From contig CALGTJ010000288.1 of NCBI GenBank assembly GCA_937901435.1, forward strand, positions 1 to 19,066: a stretch of 19,066 bases of DNA, read 5' to 3'. This document shows, piece by piece, positions 8,209 through 15,270 of this stretch. The notes under the pieces were generated by a model. It made no database searches and had not been told where the DNA came from. It saw nothing but the letters and a program-made list of their open reading frames with translations. Source of the stretch: an uncultured Rhodobacter sp. GTDB taxonomy: Bacteria; Pseudomonadota; Alphaproteobacteria; Rhodobacterales; Rhodobacteraceae. Position numbers and translations under genes: made by a program. Position 1 is the first letter of the stretch; every line of letters begins with the position of its first letter.

Positions 8209-8949
8209 TCATAGCGTCAGCCCACCGTTCACATGCAGGCTTTGCCCGGTGACATAGCCCGCCTCTTCGGACAGCAGAAACGCACCCGCAGCGGCGACCT
8301 CTTCGGCGCGCCCGATCCGGGCCATGGGGATGGTGGCCGAGACCTCTTTCCATTGCTCGGGCGTCAGCGACGATGGCGTGCCCGCCTCCTTAGAAATAAA
8401 GCCAGGTACCAGCGCGTTGACCGTGATCCCACGCGAGGCAAGGTTGACGGCGTAGACTCGCACCTGCGCCTCCAGCGCGGCTTTGGCGGGGGCGGTGGGG
8501 GCGTAGCTGTGGGTCTTTGCACGGTGCGCGCCGAACGCACTGATGCACAGGATACGCCCGCGCGTGTCGGCAAGCTTGGCCGAGGCCATCGACGCAAGGC
8601 GAAGAAAGGCCATGGGCATCGCGTCCAGCGCCTTGCGAAGATCCTGTGGATCGGTGTTGTCGAGCGTGCCCAGTTTGGCGTAGCCTGCGGCAAAGGTGAA
8701 ACCGGTCAGCCCGCCAGCGGGCAAAGCGTCAAGCCACGCGCCGACGCTGTCAAACAGCGCGCCCTCTTCGGTCAGGCCAAGGCAGGTGTCGGTCGTGGCC
8801 CCGGCGTCCCGGCAAGACTGGGCCACGCGGTCCAGACGCGCGCTATTCTGGCCCGTATGCAGCAGCAATGCCGTTCCGGGTTTCGCCATCTTGCGCGCCA
8901 ACGCCGCACCGATGCCGGAACCCGATCCGATGATGATATGGCGGTCCAT
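8209..8949 (-). CDS. SDR family oxidoreductase with YX6K active-site spacing
   Basis: This 246-residue short-chain dehydrogenase/reductase has an N-terminal NAD(P) motif GSGSGIG at residues 8-14, FAAG in place of NNAG near 86-89, and the end pattern GRAEEVAAAGAFLLSEEAGYVTG followed by HVNGGLTL. The usual YxxxK pair is absent: the position four before Lys156 is Thr152, while Tyr149 lies in YAPTAPAK, giving Y-X6-K. That spacing is known from FabI-type enoyl reductases. Ser137 may be the catalytic serine. The start is ATG 8949, since AAAAGGAG ends 8 bases upstream; an alternative GTG at 8958 overlaps that site. It is co-directional with the GntR gene (99-base gap) and the ThDP gene. The likely role is reduction or oxidation of a keto or hydroxy intermediate. 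Confidence 0.85.
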   Translation of the reverse strand: MDRHIIIGSGSGIGAALARKMAKPGTALLLHTGQNSARLDRVAQSCRDAGATTDTCLGLTEEGALFDSVGAWLDALPAGGLTGFTFAAGYAKLGTLDNTDPQDLRKALDAMPMAFLRLASMASAKLADTRGRILCISAFGAHRAKTHSYAPTAPAKAALEAQVRVYAVNLASRGITVNALVPGFISKEAGTPSSLTPEQWKEVSATIPMARIGRAEEVAAAGAFLLSEEAGYVTGQSLHVNGGLTL

Positions 8950-9047
8950 GTAGGGCACTCCTTTTAAGCGCGCTCAGCGATGCGCTTGGGGGTCGGACGT
9001 AGACACACACACGCACGCAGAGCGCGGCCAGGTTTCCAGAGCCGCTA

Positions 9048-9704
9048 TCAACCGGCTGATAGCGTGTAGACGTGGCCGTAGGCGGCCTTGATCGCAGACA
9101 GAATGTCTTCGTTGCGAAACAGGATATGTTCGCGCATGGCCGCCATGGCGGACGGCACATCGCGGGCACAAAGGCAATCAAGGATTTGGCGGTGCTGCAA
9201 CTGGGTGCGTTCCCGCCGCCCGTCCATCGCGATCCATCGGATCAGGAAAATGCGGTCGTTGAGATTGGACAGGGTCTGACGCAGCACCGTGTTGCCTGAC
9301 AATTCGGCAATCGTGTCGTGAAATCGGATGTCCAATTCGATCAGCCTGTCGACCGACGCATCGGGCGATTCGGCCATGCTTTCCTCGAGGAACTCCGACA
9401 ACGCTTGCAGGTCTTCATCGGATGCGCGCTCGCAGGCCAGCCGAACGGTTGCGCATTCGATTTCAAGCCGCGCTTCGAACAGGTCAAAGACCATATCCGG
9501 CTCCAGCCCCGGCACAGAAAAACCACGGCCCCGATCCACCAGAAGGCCTTCGGCGACCAGCCGGTTCAGCGCCTCGCGCAGCGGTGTGCGGCTGATCTCC
9601 ATGTCATTGGCCAGCACGACCTCGTTGATCTTCTGGTTGGGCATGAATTTTGAGCGAAGAAGCTGTTCGCGCAGCATCGCATAGGCGCGCTGCGAGGACG
9701 ACAT
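9048..9704 (-). CDS. GntR family regulator, FadR/FCD subfamily
   Basis: This 218-residue transcription factor has an N-terminal winged helix at about residues 5-70, including the recognition segment ISRTPLREALNRLVAEGLL, then an all-helical FCD ligand domain. The FCD metal-site pattern is visible: Asp and His in ELDIRFHDTI, His in LQHRQILD and His in MREHI. Regulators of this kind usually repress catabolic genes and release DNA on binding a carboxylate effector. The start at 9704 is chosen because AAAGGAAGG lies 7 bases upstream; an ATG at 9743 would add 13 charged residues with no good ribosome site. It lies downstream of MmgE/PrpD on the same strand, so operator D would make it autoregulated. 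It is the obvious candidate to bind the four TGTATAC sites. Confidence 0.9.
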   Translation of the reverse strand: MSSSQRAYAMLREQLLRSKFMPNQKINEVVLANDMEISRTPLREALNRLVAEGLLVDRGRGFSVPGLEPDMVFDLFEARLEIECATVRLACERASDEDLQALSEFLEESMAESPDASVDRLIELDIRFHDTIAELSGNTVLRQTLSNLNDRIFLIRWIAMDGRRERTQLQHRQILDCLCARDVPSAMAAMREHILFRNEDILSAIKAAYGHVYTLSAG

Positions 9705-9808
9705 GGGGGCGCCTTCCTTTTGCTCTCTCTTCGCTTTCGACATGGTCTCGACCCCCGTCTTTCAGATTACATATTTACTTGTAAGTTTTGCCGTTCTTTT
9801 GCGTCACC

Positions 9809-11194
9809 TCAGGCGTCCGGCGCAAGCGCCAAAAGGCGGGTCAGGGCCAGAACATCGGGCGCCACGTGCAGATCACGCGCCGCTTTGTACAAGGCGTTTT
9901 GCCGGTCGCGCGAACAGACGGTGCCGGTAACTTCGGCGAATTTACGGTCCAACTCGTCCTGTGACAGGGGCTGTTCGGGATAGCCTCTGGCGACCTTGGA
10001 TGTGGCCGACAATCTGCGCCCGTCGGTCAGGGTCAGGATCACCTCGCCCATGTAGAACTCCGGAAACGCGTCATTGAAGGCCCCGGTGTCGCGGATCACC
10101 TCGGCGCTTGCTGCAAGCCGCGCGACCTCGGGCTCTGTCTCGCGTCGGTCGATGAACAGATCGAGATAGGACAGCCGCCCCATCGCGGCGCGCACTGGCA
10201 GGATGTATTGCGCCGAGTGTCCCTTGAGAGGGTTGTCATCGACGCAATGCGCCCCGGCCTCGGCAAAGCGCAGGGCGATCTTGTCGATCTGCTGTGACGT
10301 CAGCGCGTGTTCGTCCAGCAGCCCCACCAGCGCATCAAGCGCCGGATGCAGGAAGGACACAGAAGCATAGGGTTTGATCGCAAGTTCCATCACGCCGTCC
10401 CAGACCGTGCCAAGCTGATCGGTCAGCGGGGCCGGATCTGCCACGGCGGTATAGGCATCCAGAACCACATGCCCGCCATCAAAGATCCGGTCCGGCCCGC
10501 CAAAGCCGCGCTTGGCCAGCATCGCGGCCATTACGCCATTGCGCGCGGCCAGACCCATCTGAAAGGGGCGCGCATCCTCGCGCGGGTCGTCTTGCCAGGC
10601 CAGCAAGCCCGAGGTCTGAAGCCCGGCCAGACCCAGCGCGCGCACCGTCTGTTCGGTATCAAGACCCAGCAGATAGGCCGAGGCCGCCGTCGCGCCAAAA
10701 CTGCCGGCGATGGCAGACGGATGGAACCCCCGAGCATAAAGCGCGCGCGGGTTCATCGCCATGGATATGCGATAGGTGATCTCACAGCCCAGAGCGATGG
10801 CGGCCAGCGCATCGCCGCCGCTGCGCCCTTGGGTTTCGCACAGCGCCAGTGCGGTGGGGATCATCACTGCTATGGGGTGCAGGATCGCTTCGGGGTGGTG
10901 CGGTTCATAATCCGCCGCATATCCCAACGTTCCGTTGGCAAGCGCCGCGCTGACCGGATCGACCGTGCGACCCCGTCCGATCAGCGTCGCCTTGCCCGGG
11001 CCGGCGATCTCTTCAACGAAATCGCAGATCCCCGTCTGCGCAGTCACGCTGGCGTGGGTCGCGGCGTAGAGCACGCCGATCCCGTCCTGCACCAAAGTGC
11101 GCATATAGGACATCACAGGCTCTGGAAGGCGGTCCGGGCCATACGCTGCAATAAAGGCTGCGAGGGCTTGGGTAATCGGGGCTCTGTCGCTCAT
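9809..11194 (-). CDS. MmgE/PrpD family protein
   Basis: This 461-residue protein belongs to the family of 2-methylcitrate dehydratase (PrpD), cis-aconitate decarboxylase and iminodisuccinate epimerase. Family features include LANGTLGYAADYEPHHPEA followed by HPIAVMIPTALAL, GFHPSAIAGSFGATAASAYLLGLD, ALGLAGLQTSGLL and the RNGVMAAMLAKRGFGGPDRIFDG segment. The chemistry of the family involves proton abstraction next to a carboxylate, leading to dehydration, decarboxylation or epimerisation. No methylcitrate synthase or prpB is nearby, so the propionate pathway is unlikely. The start at 11194 is chosen because AAGGA lies 7 bases upstream; the frame extends to 11248 but would cross operator D. It is the first gene of a likely unit with gntR and the SDR gene. 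Confidence 0.85.
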   Translation of the reverse strand: MSDRAPITQALAAFIAAYGPDRLPEPVMSYMRTLVQDGIGVLYAATHASVTAQTGICDFVEEIAGPGKATLIGRGRTVDPVSAALANGTLGYAADYEPHHPEAILHPIAVMIPTALALCETQGRSGGDALAAIALGCEITYRISMAMNPRALYARGFHPSAIAGSFGATAASAYLLGLDTEQTVRALGLAGLQTSGLLAWQDDPREDARPFQMGLAARNGVMAAMLAKRGFGGPDRIFDGGHVVLDAYTAVADPAPLTDQLGTVWDGVMELAIKPYASVSFLHPALDALVGLLDEHALTSQQIDKIALRFAEAGAHCVDDNPLKGHSAQYILPVRAAMGRLSYLDLFIDRRETEPEVARLAASAEVIRDTGAFNDAFPEFYMGEVILTLTDGRRLSATSKVARGYPEQPLSQDELDRKFAEVTGTVCSRDRQNALYKAARDLHVAPDVLALTRLLALAPDA

Positions 11195-11233
11195 GAGAGG
11201 GTCCTTAACATGCATTTCTTCTTGCATAAAGCA

Positions 11234-11243
11234 ATGTATACAT
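11234..11243. promoter_or_regulatory. GntR-type operator candidate D (MmgE/PrpD / AspDH divergent region)
   Basis: ATGTATACAT, a perfect 10-base palindrome, lies in the 73-base gap between the divergent MmgE/PrpD and AspDH-like genes. It is 40 bases from the first start and 25 from the second. A site so close to both starts should block transcription in both directions when occupied. Its core is identical to sites B and C. Confidence 0.68.
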
Positions 11244-11267
11244 GACAAAATACATTAAGCAATCAGG

Positions 11268-12146
11268 ATGTTCATGATGGGAAATCGCAAGGAGGCCGGG
11301 CCGACGCGGATCGTACTTGGTGGGTTCGGCAATGTGGGCCAGCAGATTGCCCAAAAGCTGATGGCACAGGACTCTGCGGACGGCGAGGGCGAGATCGAGG
11401 GCGAGATCGAGGGCGAGATCGAGATCGTGGCCATCGCCGCGCGCGATCACAACAAGGCGGCGCGCGCCGCTGCCGGGTTCGGCCTTGATGTTCCGATCAT
11501 CGCGGCGAATGAGGCGCCGTCCTTTGACGCGATCCTCGTGGAATGTGCCACCTATGACGGCTTTCGCGATGTTGTGGCCCCCACGCTGATTGCGGGCGGT
11601 CACGTGGTCGCGGTCAGCGTAGGGGCGCTTGCGGTCAATCTGGACCTGATCGATATCGCAAAGGACAGCCGCGCCATTCTGCAAATTGCGGGTGGAACGC
11701 TGCCGGGGCTCGACATCATCCGCGCCGCGTCAGAGGACGAGATCCGCTCTGTCGTGCTGACGTCGCATATCAAGCCATCCTCTTTCGCCAAAGAGCCCTA
11801 CATCGCCGAACACGGGATCGACCTGCAAACCGCAGAGACCGAACCCGTCAAAGTCTTCGAGGGCAGCGCGCGCGAAGCGGCTGGGCATTTTCCGCGCCAT
11901 TTCAATGTGGCTGTCACGCTCGCACTGGCCGGGATCGGGCTGGACCGGACGCAGGTGCGCATCTTTGCCGACGGCGGGCTTCCGGGGGCACGCCACAAGT
12001 TATGCGTCGATGCCAGCTCTGTCTCGCTAGAGATGATATCGCAGAACTATCCCTCGCCGCAGAACAACCGCACCAGCATGGTGGTCGCGCTCAGCATTCT
12101 GGCCGCACTGCGCCGCGAGGCCGCCACCTTGCGGATCGGGAGTTGA
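11268..12146 (+). CDS. L-aspartate dehydrogenase-like protein (DUF108/AspDH fold)
   Basis: This 292-residue protein has an NAD(P) Rossmann motif GGFGNVG (residues 18-24), GGTLPGLDIIRAA in the middle, and the AspDH catalytic half: HFPRHFNVAVTLALAGIGLD, VRIFADGG and ARHKLCVD. AspDH interconverts aspartate and iminosuccinate. His243 matches the conserved His of the family motif NvHeI, but the Asn expected in FPxNxNVA is His211 and the Asn before His243 is Arg242, so the substrate may differ. Residues 40-54 hold an acidic Glu-Gly-Glu-Ile repeat that lengthens the loop after the first helix. ATGs at 11268, 11274 and 11277 are all in frame with only a weak AGGA nearby, so the exact start is uncertain. 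The next gene starts 3 bases after the stop. Confidence 0.8.
   Translation: MFMMGNRKEAGPTRIVLGGFGNVGQQIAQKLMAQDSADGEGEIEGEIEGEIEIVAIAARDHNKAARAAAGFGLDVPIIAANEAPSFDAILVECATYDGFRDVVAPTLIAGGHVVAVSVGALAVNLDLIDIAKDSRAILQIAGGTLPGLDIIRAASEDEIRSVVLTSHIKPSSFAKEPYIAEHGIDLQTAETEPVKVFEGSAREAAGHFPRHFNVAVTLALAGIGLDRTQVRIFADGGLPGARHKLCVDASSVSLEMISQNYPSPQNNRTSMVVALSILAALRREAATLRIGS
11385..11426 (+). repeat. 12-base tandem repeat inside the AspDH-like gene
   Basis: GAGGGCGAGATC occurs three times in perfect tandem (11385-11396, 11397-11408, 11409-11420), followed by a half unit GAGATC. Each unit is four codons (Glu-Gly-Glu-Ile), so copy changes keep the frame. The repeat falls in the loop between the first Rossmann helix and the second strand. 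Confidence 0.9.
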
Positions 12147-12149
12147 ACG

Positions 12150-13415
12150 ATGCATCTGTCTGACTATGACAAGGCCTGCCTGGGCGGCGATCACGGAGAT
12201 GGCGCGCGTCAGGCGATGGAGGCGCTGGTCCAACTGGGCGAGGCCTATGACGCGCCCGACATGGTCGAGATCGGCTATGCCCATGTTCACGCGGGCATGG
12301 CGCTATACAAAGGCGATGTCGAGTTGATCGAGACCATCGCGGGGCACGGGGCTAAAATGGTCGTGCCCGTCTCGACCAACATCGCCAACGCTGACATGGG
12401 CGACTGGCAAAGCACAGGGGCCCCCGACAGTCTGGGGCGGTTGCAGAAACGCGCCGAGGCCGCCCATCGCGCGATGGGCAGCGCCACTTCTTTTACCTGC
12501 ACGCCCTATTGGGCGGGGCATTGGCCCACATGGAACATGCACATCGCCTCGATCGAAAGCGGCGTGACGGTGTTCGCGAATTCCGTCCTTGGGGCGCGCT
12601 CGAACCGGGACGGGTTCTTTGCGGTCTATGCTGGAATGACAGGGCGCTATCCGCGCTTTGGTATGCATCTGGATGCAAGCCGCCAACCGACCCACAGGGT
12701 CCGTGTGACGGCCCGCCCGCGTGGCACCGCCGATTTTACGGCGCTTGGCTATGCCATTGGCAGCGCTGTGGGAAACGGAGTGCCGCTGATCACCGGGCTG
12801 GCGTCGCGTCCCGGTCTGGATGATCTGGATGCGTTGGGCGTCGGCATGGCGACCTCGGGCGGGGTGGCGATGTTCATCCTTCCGGGGGTCACGCCGCCGT
12901 TTGGTGCCGATATGGACGTGTCCGGACTGCCAGAAGTGGTGATTGAAGAGGAGGCCGTTCAGGGGATCTTTGACGGGTTCAGCAACGGCGACGAGACCGG
13001 GTTCGACCTTGTGCACCTAGGGTGCCCGCATGCCTCGTTTGAAGAGATGAAGCATTACGCCGCGCTTTTGAGCGGGCGTAAGATTGCAGACGGGGTTGAG
13101 GTCTGGATCACCACCAACCGTGTGGTCCGCCAGATGGCGCGCGATGCAGGGTTGCTGGCGCCCTTGCTTGCCGCTGGTGCCAAGGTCGTGTCCGACACCT
13201 GCCCGATCTCGTGTCATTTCGCCTGCACCGTGTCGCCAGATCCGGCACTGGGCGTGACGCCGCCCAAGATCCGCACCATCCTTGTGGATTCAGCCAAGCA
13301 GGCGCATTACGCACGCGACATGATCCAGTGTCCAACGCTGTTCACCTCTAGCGAATTGGCGGTCGAATCCGCGATCTCTGGCCGATTTATGCCAAGGCGG
13401 CGCTACAATGACTAA
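12150..13415 (+). CDS. Aconitase X large (catalytic) subunit
   Basis: This 421-residue protein is the AcnX catalytic subunit (formerly DUF521). Known members dehydrate cis-3-hydroxy-L-proline in bacteria or phosphomevalonate in archaea. Visible signatures are TCTPYWAGHWPTWNMHIAS with Cys117, TVFANSVLGARSNRDG, LVHLGCPHASFEEMK with Cys292, and VVSDTCPISCHFAC with Cys351; the three cysteines are the expected iron-sulfur ligands. The segment after Cys117 differs from the GEHIAWxESSAV form I recall for other AcnX proteins (here NMHIASIESGV). GGGAG-like GGGAGTTGAACG precedes the ATG as a ribosome site. It starts 3 bases after the AspDH-like gene and overlaps the small subunit gene by 8 bases, so the three are one operon. 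No proline racemase or pyrroline-2-carboxylate reductase is present, so the substrate is open. Confidence 0.88.
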   Translation: MHLSDYDKACLGGDHGDGARQAMEALVQLGEAYDAPDMVEIGYAHVHAGMALYKGDVELIETIAGHGAKMVVPVSTNIANADMGDWQSTGAPDSLGRLQKRAEAAHRAMGSATSFTCTPYWAGHWPTWNMHIASIESGVTVFANSVLGARSNRDGFFAVYAGMTGRYPRFGMHLDASRQPTHRVRVTARPRGTADFTALGYAIGSAVGNGVPLITGLASRPGLDDLDALGVGMATSGGVAMFILPGVTPPFGADMDVSGLPEVVIEEEAVQGIFDGFSNGDETGFDLVHLGCPHASFEEMKHYAALLSGRKIADGVEVWITTNRVVRQMARDAGLLAPLLAAGAKVVSDTCPISCHFACTVSPDPALGVTPPKIRTILVDSAKQAHYARDMIQCPTLFTSSELAVESAISGRFMPRRRYND

Positions 13416-13818
13416 GTCTGTCTGGACCGCCCGCAGCGTGGTAAAGGGCATCGCGCAAGGTAAAGCCTTGGTGTCGGGCACAGCGCTGTCCTTTCTTGGA
13501 GATCTCGACATCCGGTCCGGCCGCGTCGTCGGGCAGTCCAGTGATTTATGTGGTCAAACGGTCTCGGGCCGGGTGCTGGTCTTGCCAGAGACCCGCGGCT
13601 CGGCCGGGGCGTGGCGCTTTCTCTATCAACTCAAGGTGCATGGCACACATCCCGCCGCGCTGGTGCTGCGGGACATGCCAGACCCGTCGGTGACACAGGG
13701 GGCGTTTTTGGCAGAGGTGCCAATCCTTGTCGCACCCGAAGATGGGTTCTGGACGGCGGTTCAAAACGGTGAAGTCTTGCAAATCGACGCTGTGGCGGGT
13801 CGGATAACACAGGTCTGA
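13408..13818 (+). CDS. Aconitase X small (swivel) subunit, DUF126
   Basis: This 136-residue protein is the AcnX small subunit, the swivelling domain that closes over the active site of the large subunit. Typical features are an early GIAQGKALVSGTALSFLGDLD, a central GRVLVLPETRGSAGAWRFLYQLK, and the later APEDGFWTAVQNGEVLQID with VAGRI near the end. Length is normal for a separate small subunit. The start codon lies inside the end of the large subunit gene (ATGACTAA overlap), indicating translational coupling and stoichiometric assembly. It is the last intact gene of the metabolic island; IS debris starts within 70 bases. Confidence 0.88.
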   Translation: MTKSVWTARSVVKGIAQGKALVSGTALSFLGDLDIRSGRVVGQSSDLCGQTVSGRVLVLPETRGSAGAWRFLYQLKVHGTHPAALVLRDMPDPSVTQGAFLAEVPILVAPEDGFWTAVQNGEVLQIDAVAGRITQV

Positions 13819-13884
13819 ACATGGCTGGCAAAGATGCGTTTCACTTGGTTGGCATTTATCACGATGGCCATTGGTGTCTGCACC

Positions 13885-14073
13885 TTCTACAACACGCATC
13901 GCCCGCATTCAACGCTTGACGGCAGAACCCCTGATCAGGCCTACTTTAACCAGGCCTATGCCCGAAGCGGTAGCGGCGTTACCAAGGCGGATATCCACAT
14001 AGAAAACGCCGGAAACCTGTTCAAACAAACCGAACCACCTCTCGTTGCACCCGCAGCGAATGACATGGTGTGA
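13885..14073 (+). pseudogene. IS3-type transposase C-terminal remnant
   Basis: FYNTHRPHSTLDGRTPDQAYF is the usual C-terminal end of an IS3-type transposase. No DDE motifs or upstream part are present, so only the last fragment remains. The residues before FYN in the same frame do not look like transposase and probably belong to the sequence it was inserted into. The open frame runs on to 14073, but that tail is more likely former non-coding IS end. Confidence 0.65.
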
Positions 14074-14129
14074 TTGCGGCGGTCGCTCTCCTTGGGCACC
14101 CGAGGTCCGTGATACTCGGCCTCACCATA

Positions 14130-14935
14130 TCCACCCAATCGTTCAACACGGCGACCCGCATCGGTCGCTTGACCCTGAACATGCTTTTGTCCTTTGCCCC
14201 GTTTGAGCGAGAAGTGACGGCCGCGCGCGTCCGCGACAAGATCACTACCTCAAAGCGCCGAGGCCTCTGGATGGGTGGGTTGGCGCCTCTGGGATATGAT
14301 GCCGATGGTCGGACATTGAAAGATCAACGCGGCTGAAGCAGAGATCGTCCGCCAGCTCTACGACCTTTATCAAGACGAGGGAACAGTTCGCGCCGAATGC
14401 AACAGCCGCAGAGATCGCAGATGCGAGAGGCAACGTTCAGGTGATCGGTGTCAACAAAGATACACGATCGTGGCTTGAAATCGTTGAACGCATCGATCTG
14501 AAAGCAGGCGGGATAGGTGTTTGCATTGATCCCAAGCAAATTGCAATAATCATGGATAGCGATCCAGAGACGCTGACGCAGAGTGCCATGAGCATCAAAT
14601 CTCCGTTTCAAATCCGTAAACGCGGTGTGGAAACAAATCTGATATCTGCAGATAACCAAAGAGCACGTGATGAGACATTGATCAGCAACATTGCCAAAGT
14701 GCATCACTGGTTCGAGCAGATCAAATCAGGCAAAACTTTTTCTCAAATCGCAGCCGAAGATCAGACGTCGAAGCGCCGGATCCAACAGATGATTGACCTC
14801 GCATTCCTCGCGCCTGACATCATCCGGGACGTCACGGATGGAAATCAACCGCTCGGATTTACATCCGACTGGTGCTTGCGCCACTTCATCCCATCGAGCT
14901 GGGCCGAGCAACGCGCATTGATTGCGACTCTTTAA
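14130..14935 (+). pseudogene. Large serine recombinase remnant (resolvase/recombinase), multiply frameshifted
   Basis: Three pieces in three frames read as one recombinase. Bases 14130-14319 give STQSFNTATRIGRLTLNMLL and FEREVTAARVRDKI, then KRRGLWMGGLAPLGYDADGR, the end of the resolvase domain and start of the recombinase domain. Bases 14320-14390 continue in the next frame as KINAAEAEIVRQLYDLYQDE. From about 14400 a third frame reads through IVERIDLKAGGIGV, KRGVETNLI, TSKRRIQQMIDLAFLAPDII and QPLGFTSDWCLRHFIPSSW to a stop at 14935. The N-terminal catalytic serine region and a large central part are missing. It cannot be active. Confidence 0.85.
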
Positions 14936-15270
14936 GACCCCCTCCAACCTCGTATCGTGGAAAGGGCCACCTCAGACTGATGGCAAAACTACGCCCAGTT
15001 CAGAGCAGTGTTCCGGTCTGCAAAGCAAGCCTCACAGCGTAACCCACGGAAAAGTAAACACTATCTCGAGCCAAGGTGGTATCGGAATTGTCAAAGGAAG
15101 TGTCTGGCTGGGGTGGTAGGAGACCTTCGATCCGCAAGAAAACCATTGAAAACCCCGGCTTTTTCGCCAGTTCGGGGCGGTCTTCGGGGCAAAAACAGAG
15201 TTCAGGGGCGGCCGGAGCGACGATCCCGGACCGCCGCCCCGTTCACTCCGCCGCGTCACATTCCGGCAGC
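14936..15270. other. Non-coding stretch with a tRNA-3'-end-like 17-mer and GC-rich inverted repeats
   Basis: I see no convincing gene here. At 15105-15121 the minus strand reads TCCTACCACCCCAGCCA, which looks like the 3' end of a tRNA (acceptor strand plus CCA; tRNA-Gln types end this way), but the rest of a tRNA is absent. At 15205-15211 and 15234-15240, GGGGCGG and CCGCCCC can form a stem. A candidate attachment-site relic is possible but not proven. Confidence 0.4.

Noticed and set aside
8966..8987. Inverted repeat AAGCGC...GCGCTT before the SDR gene
   Set aside because: A 6-base stem with a 10-base loop next to the ribosome site; too weak to call a terminator or riboswitch.
9003..9014. 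CA dinucleotide run between the SDR and GntR genes
   Set aside because: Only about five repeats, likely chance.
9770..9790. TTACTTGTAAG upstream of the GntR gene as a fifth operator
   Set aside because: It is not a palindrome of the GTATAC type; only a half-like TTGTA is shared.
10307..11245. 312-residue open frame antisense to the MmgE/PrpD gene
   Set aside because: Rich in His, Arg and Gln as expected for the antisense of a GC-rich gene; no motif and no ribosome site.
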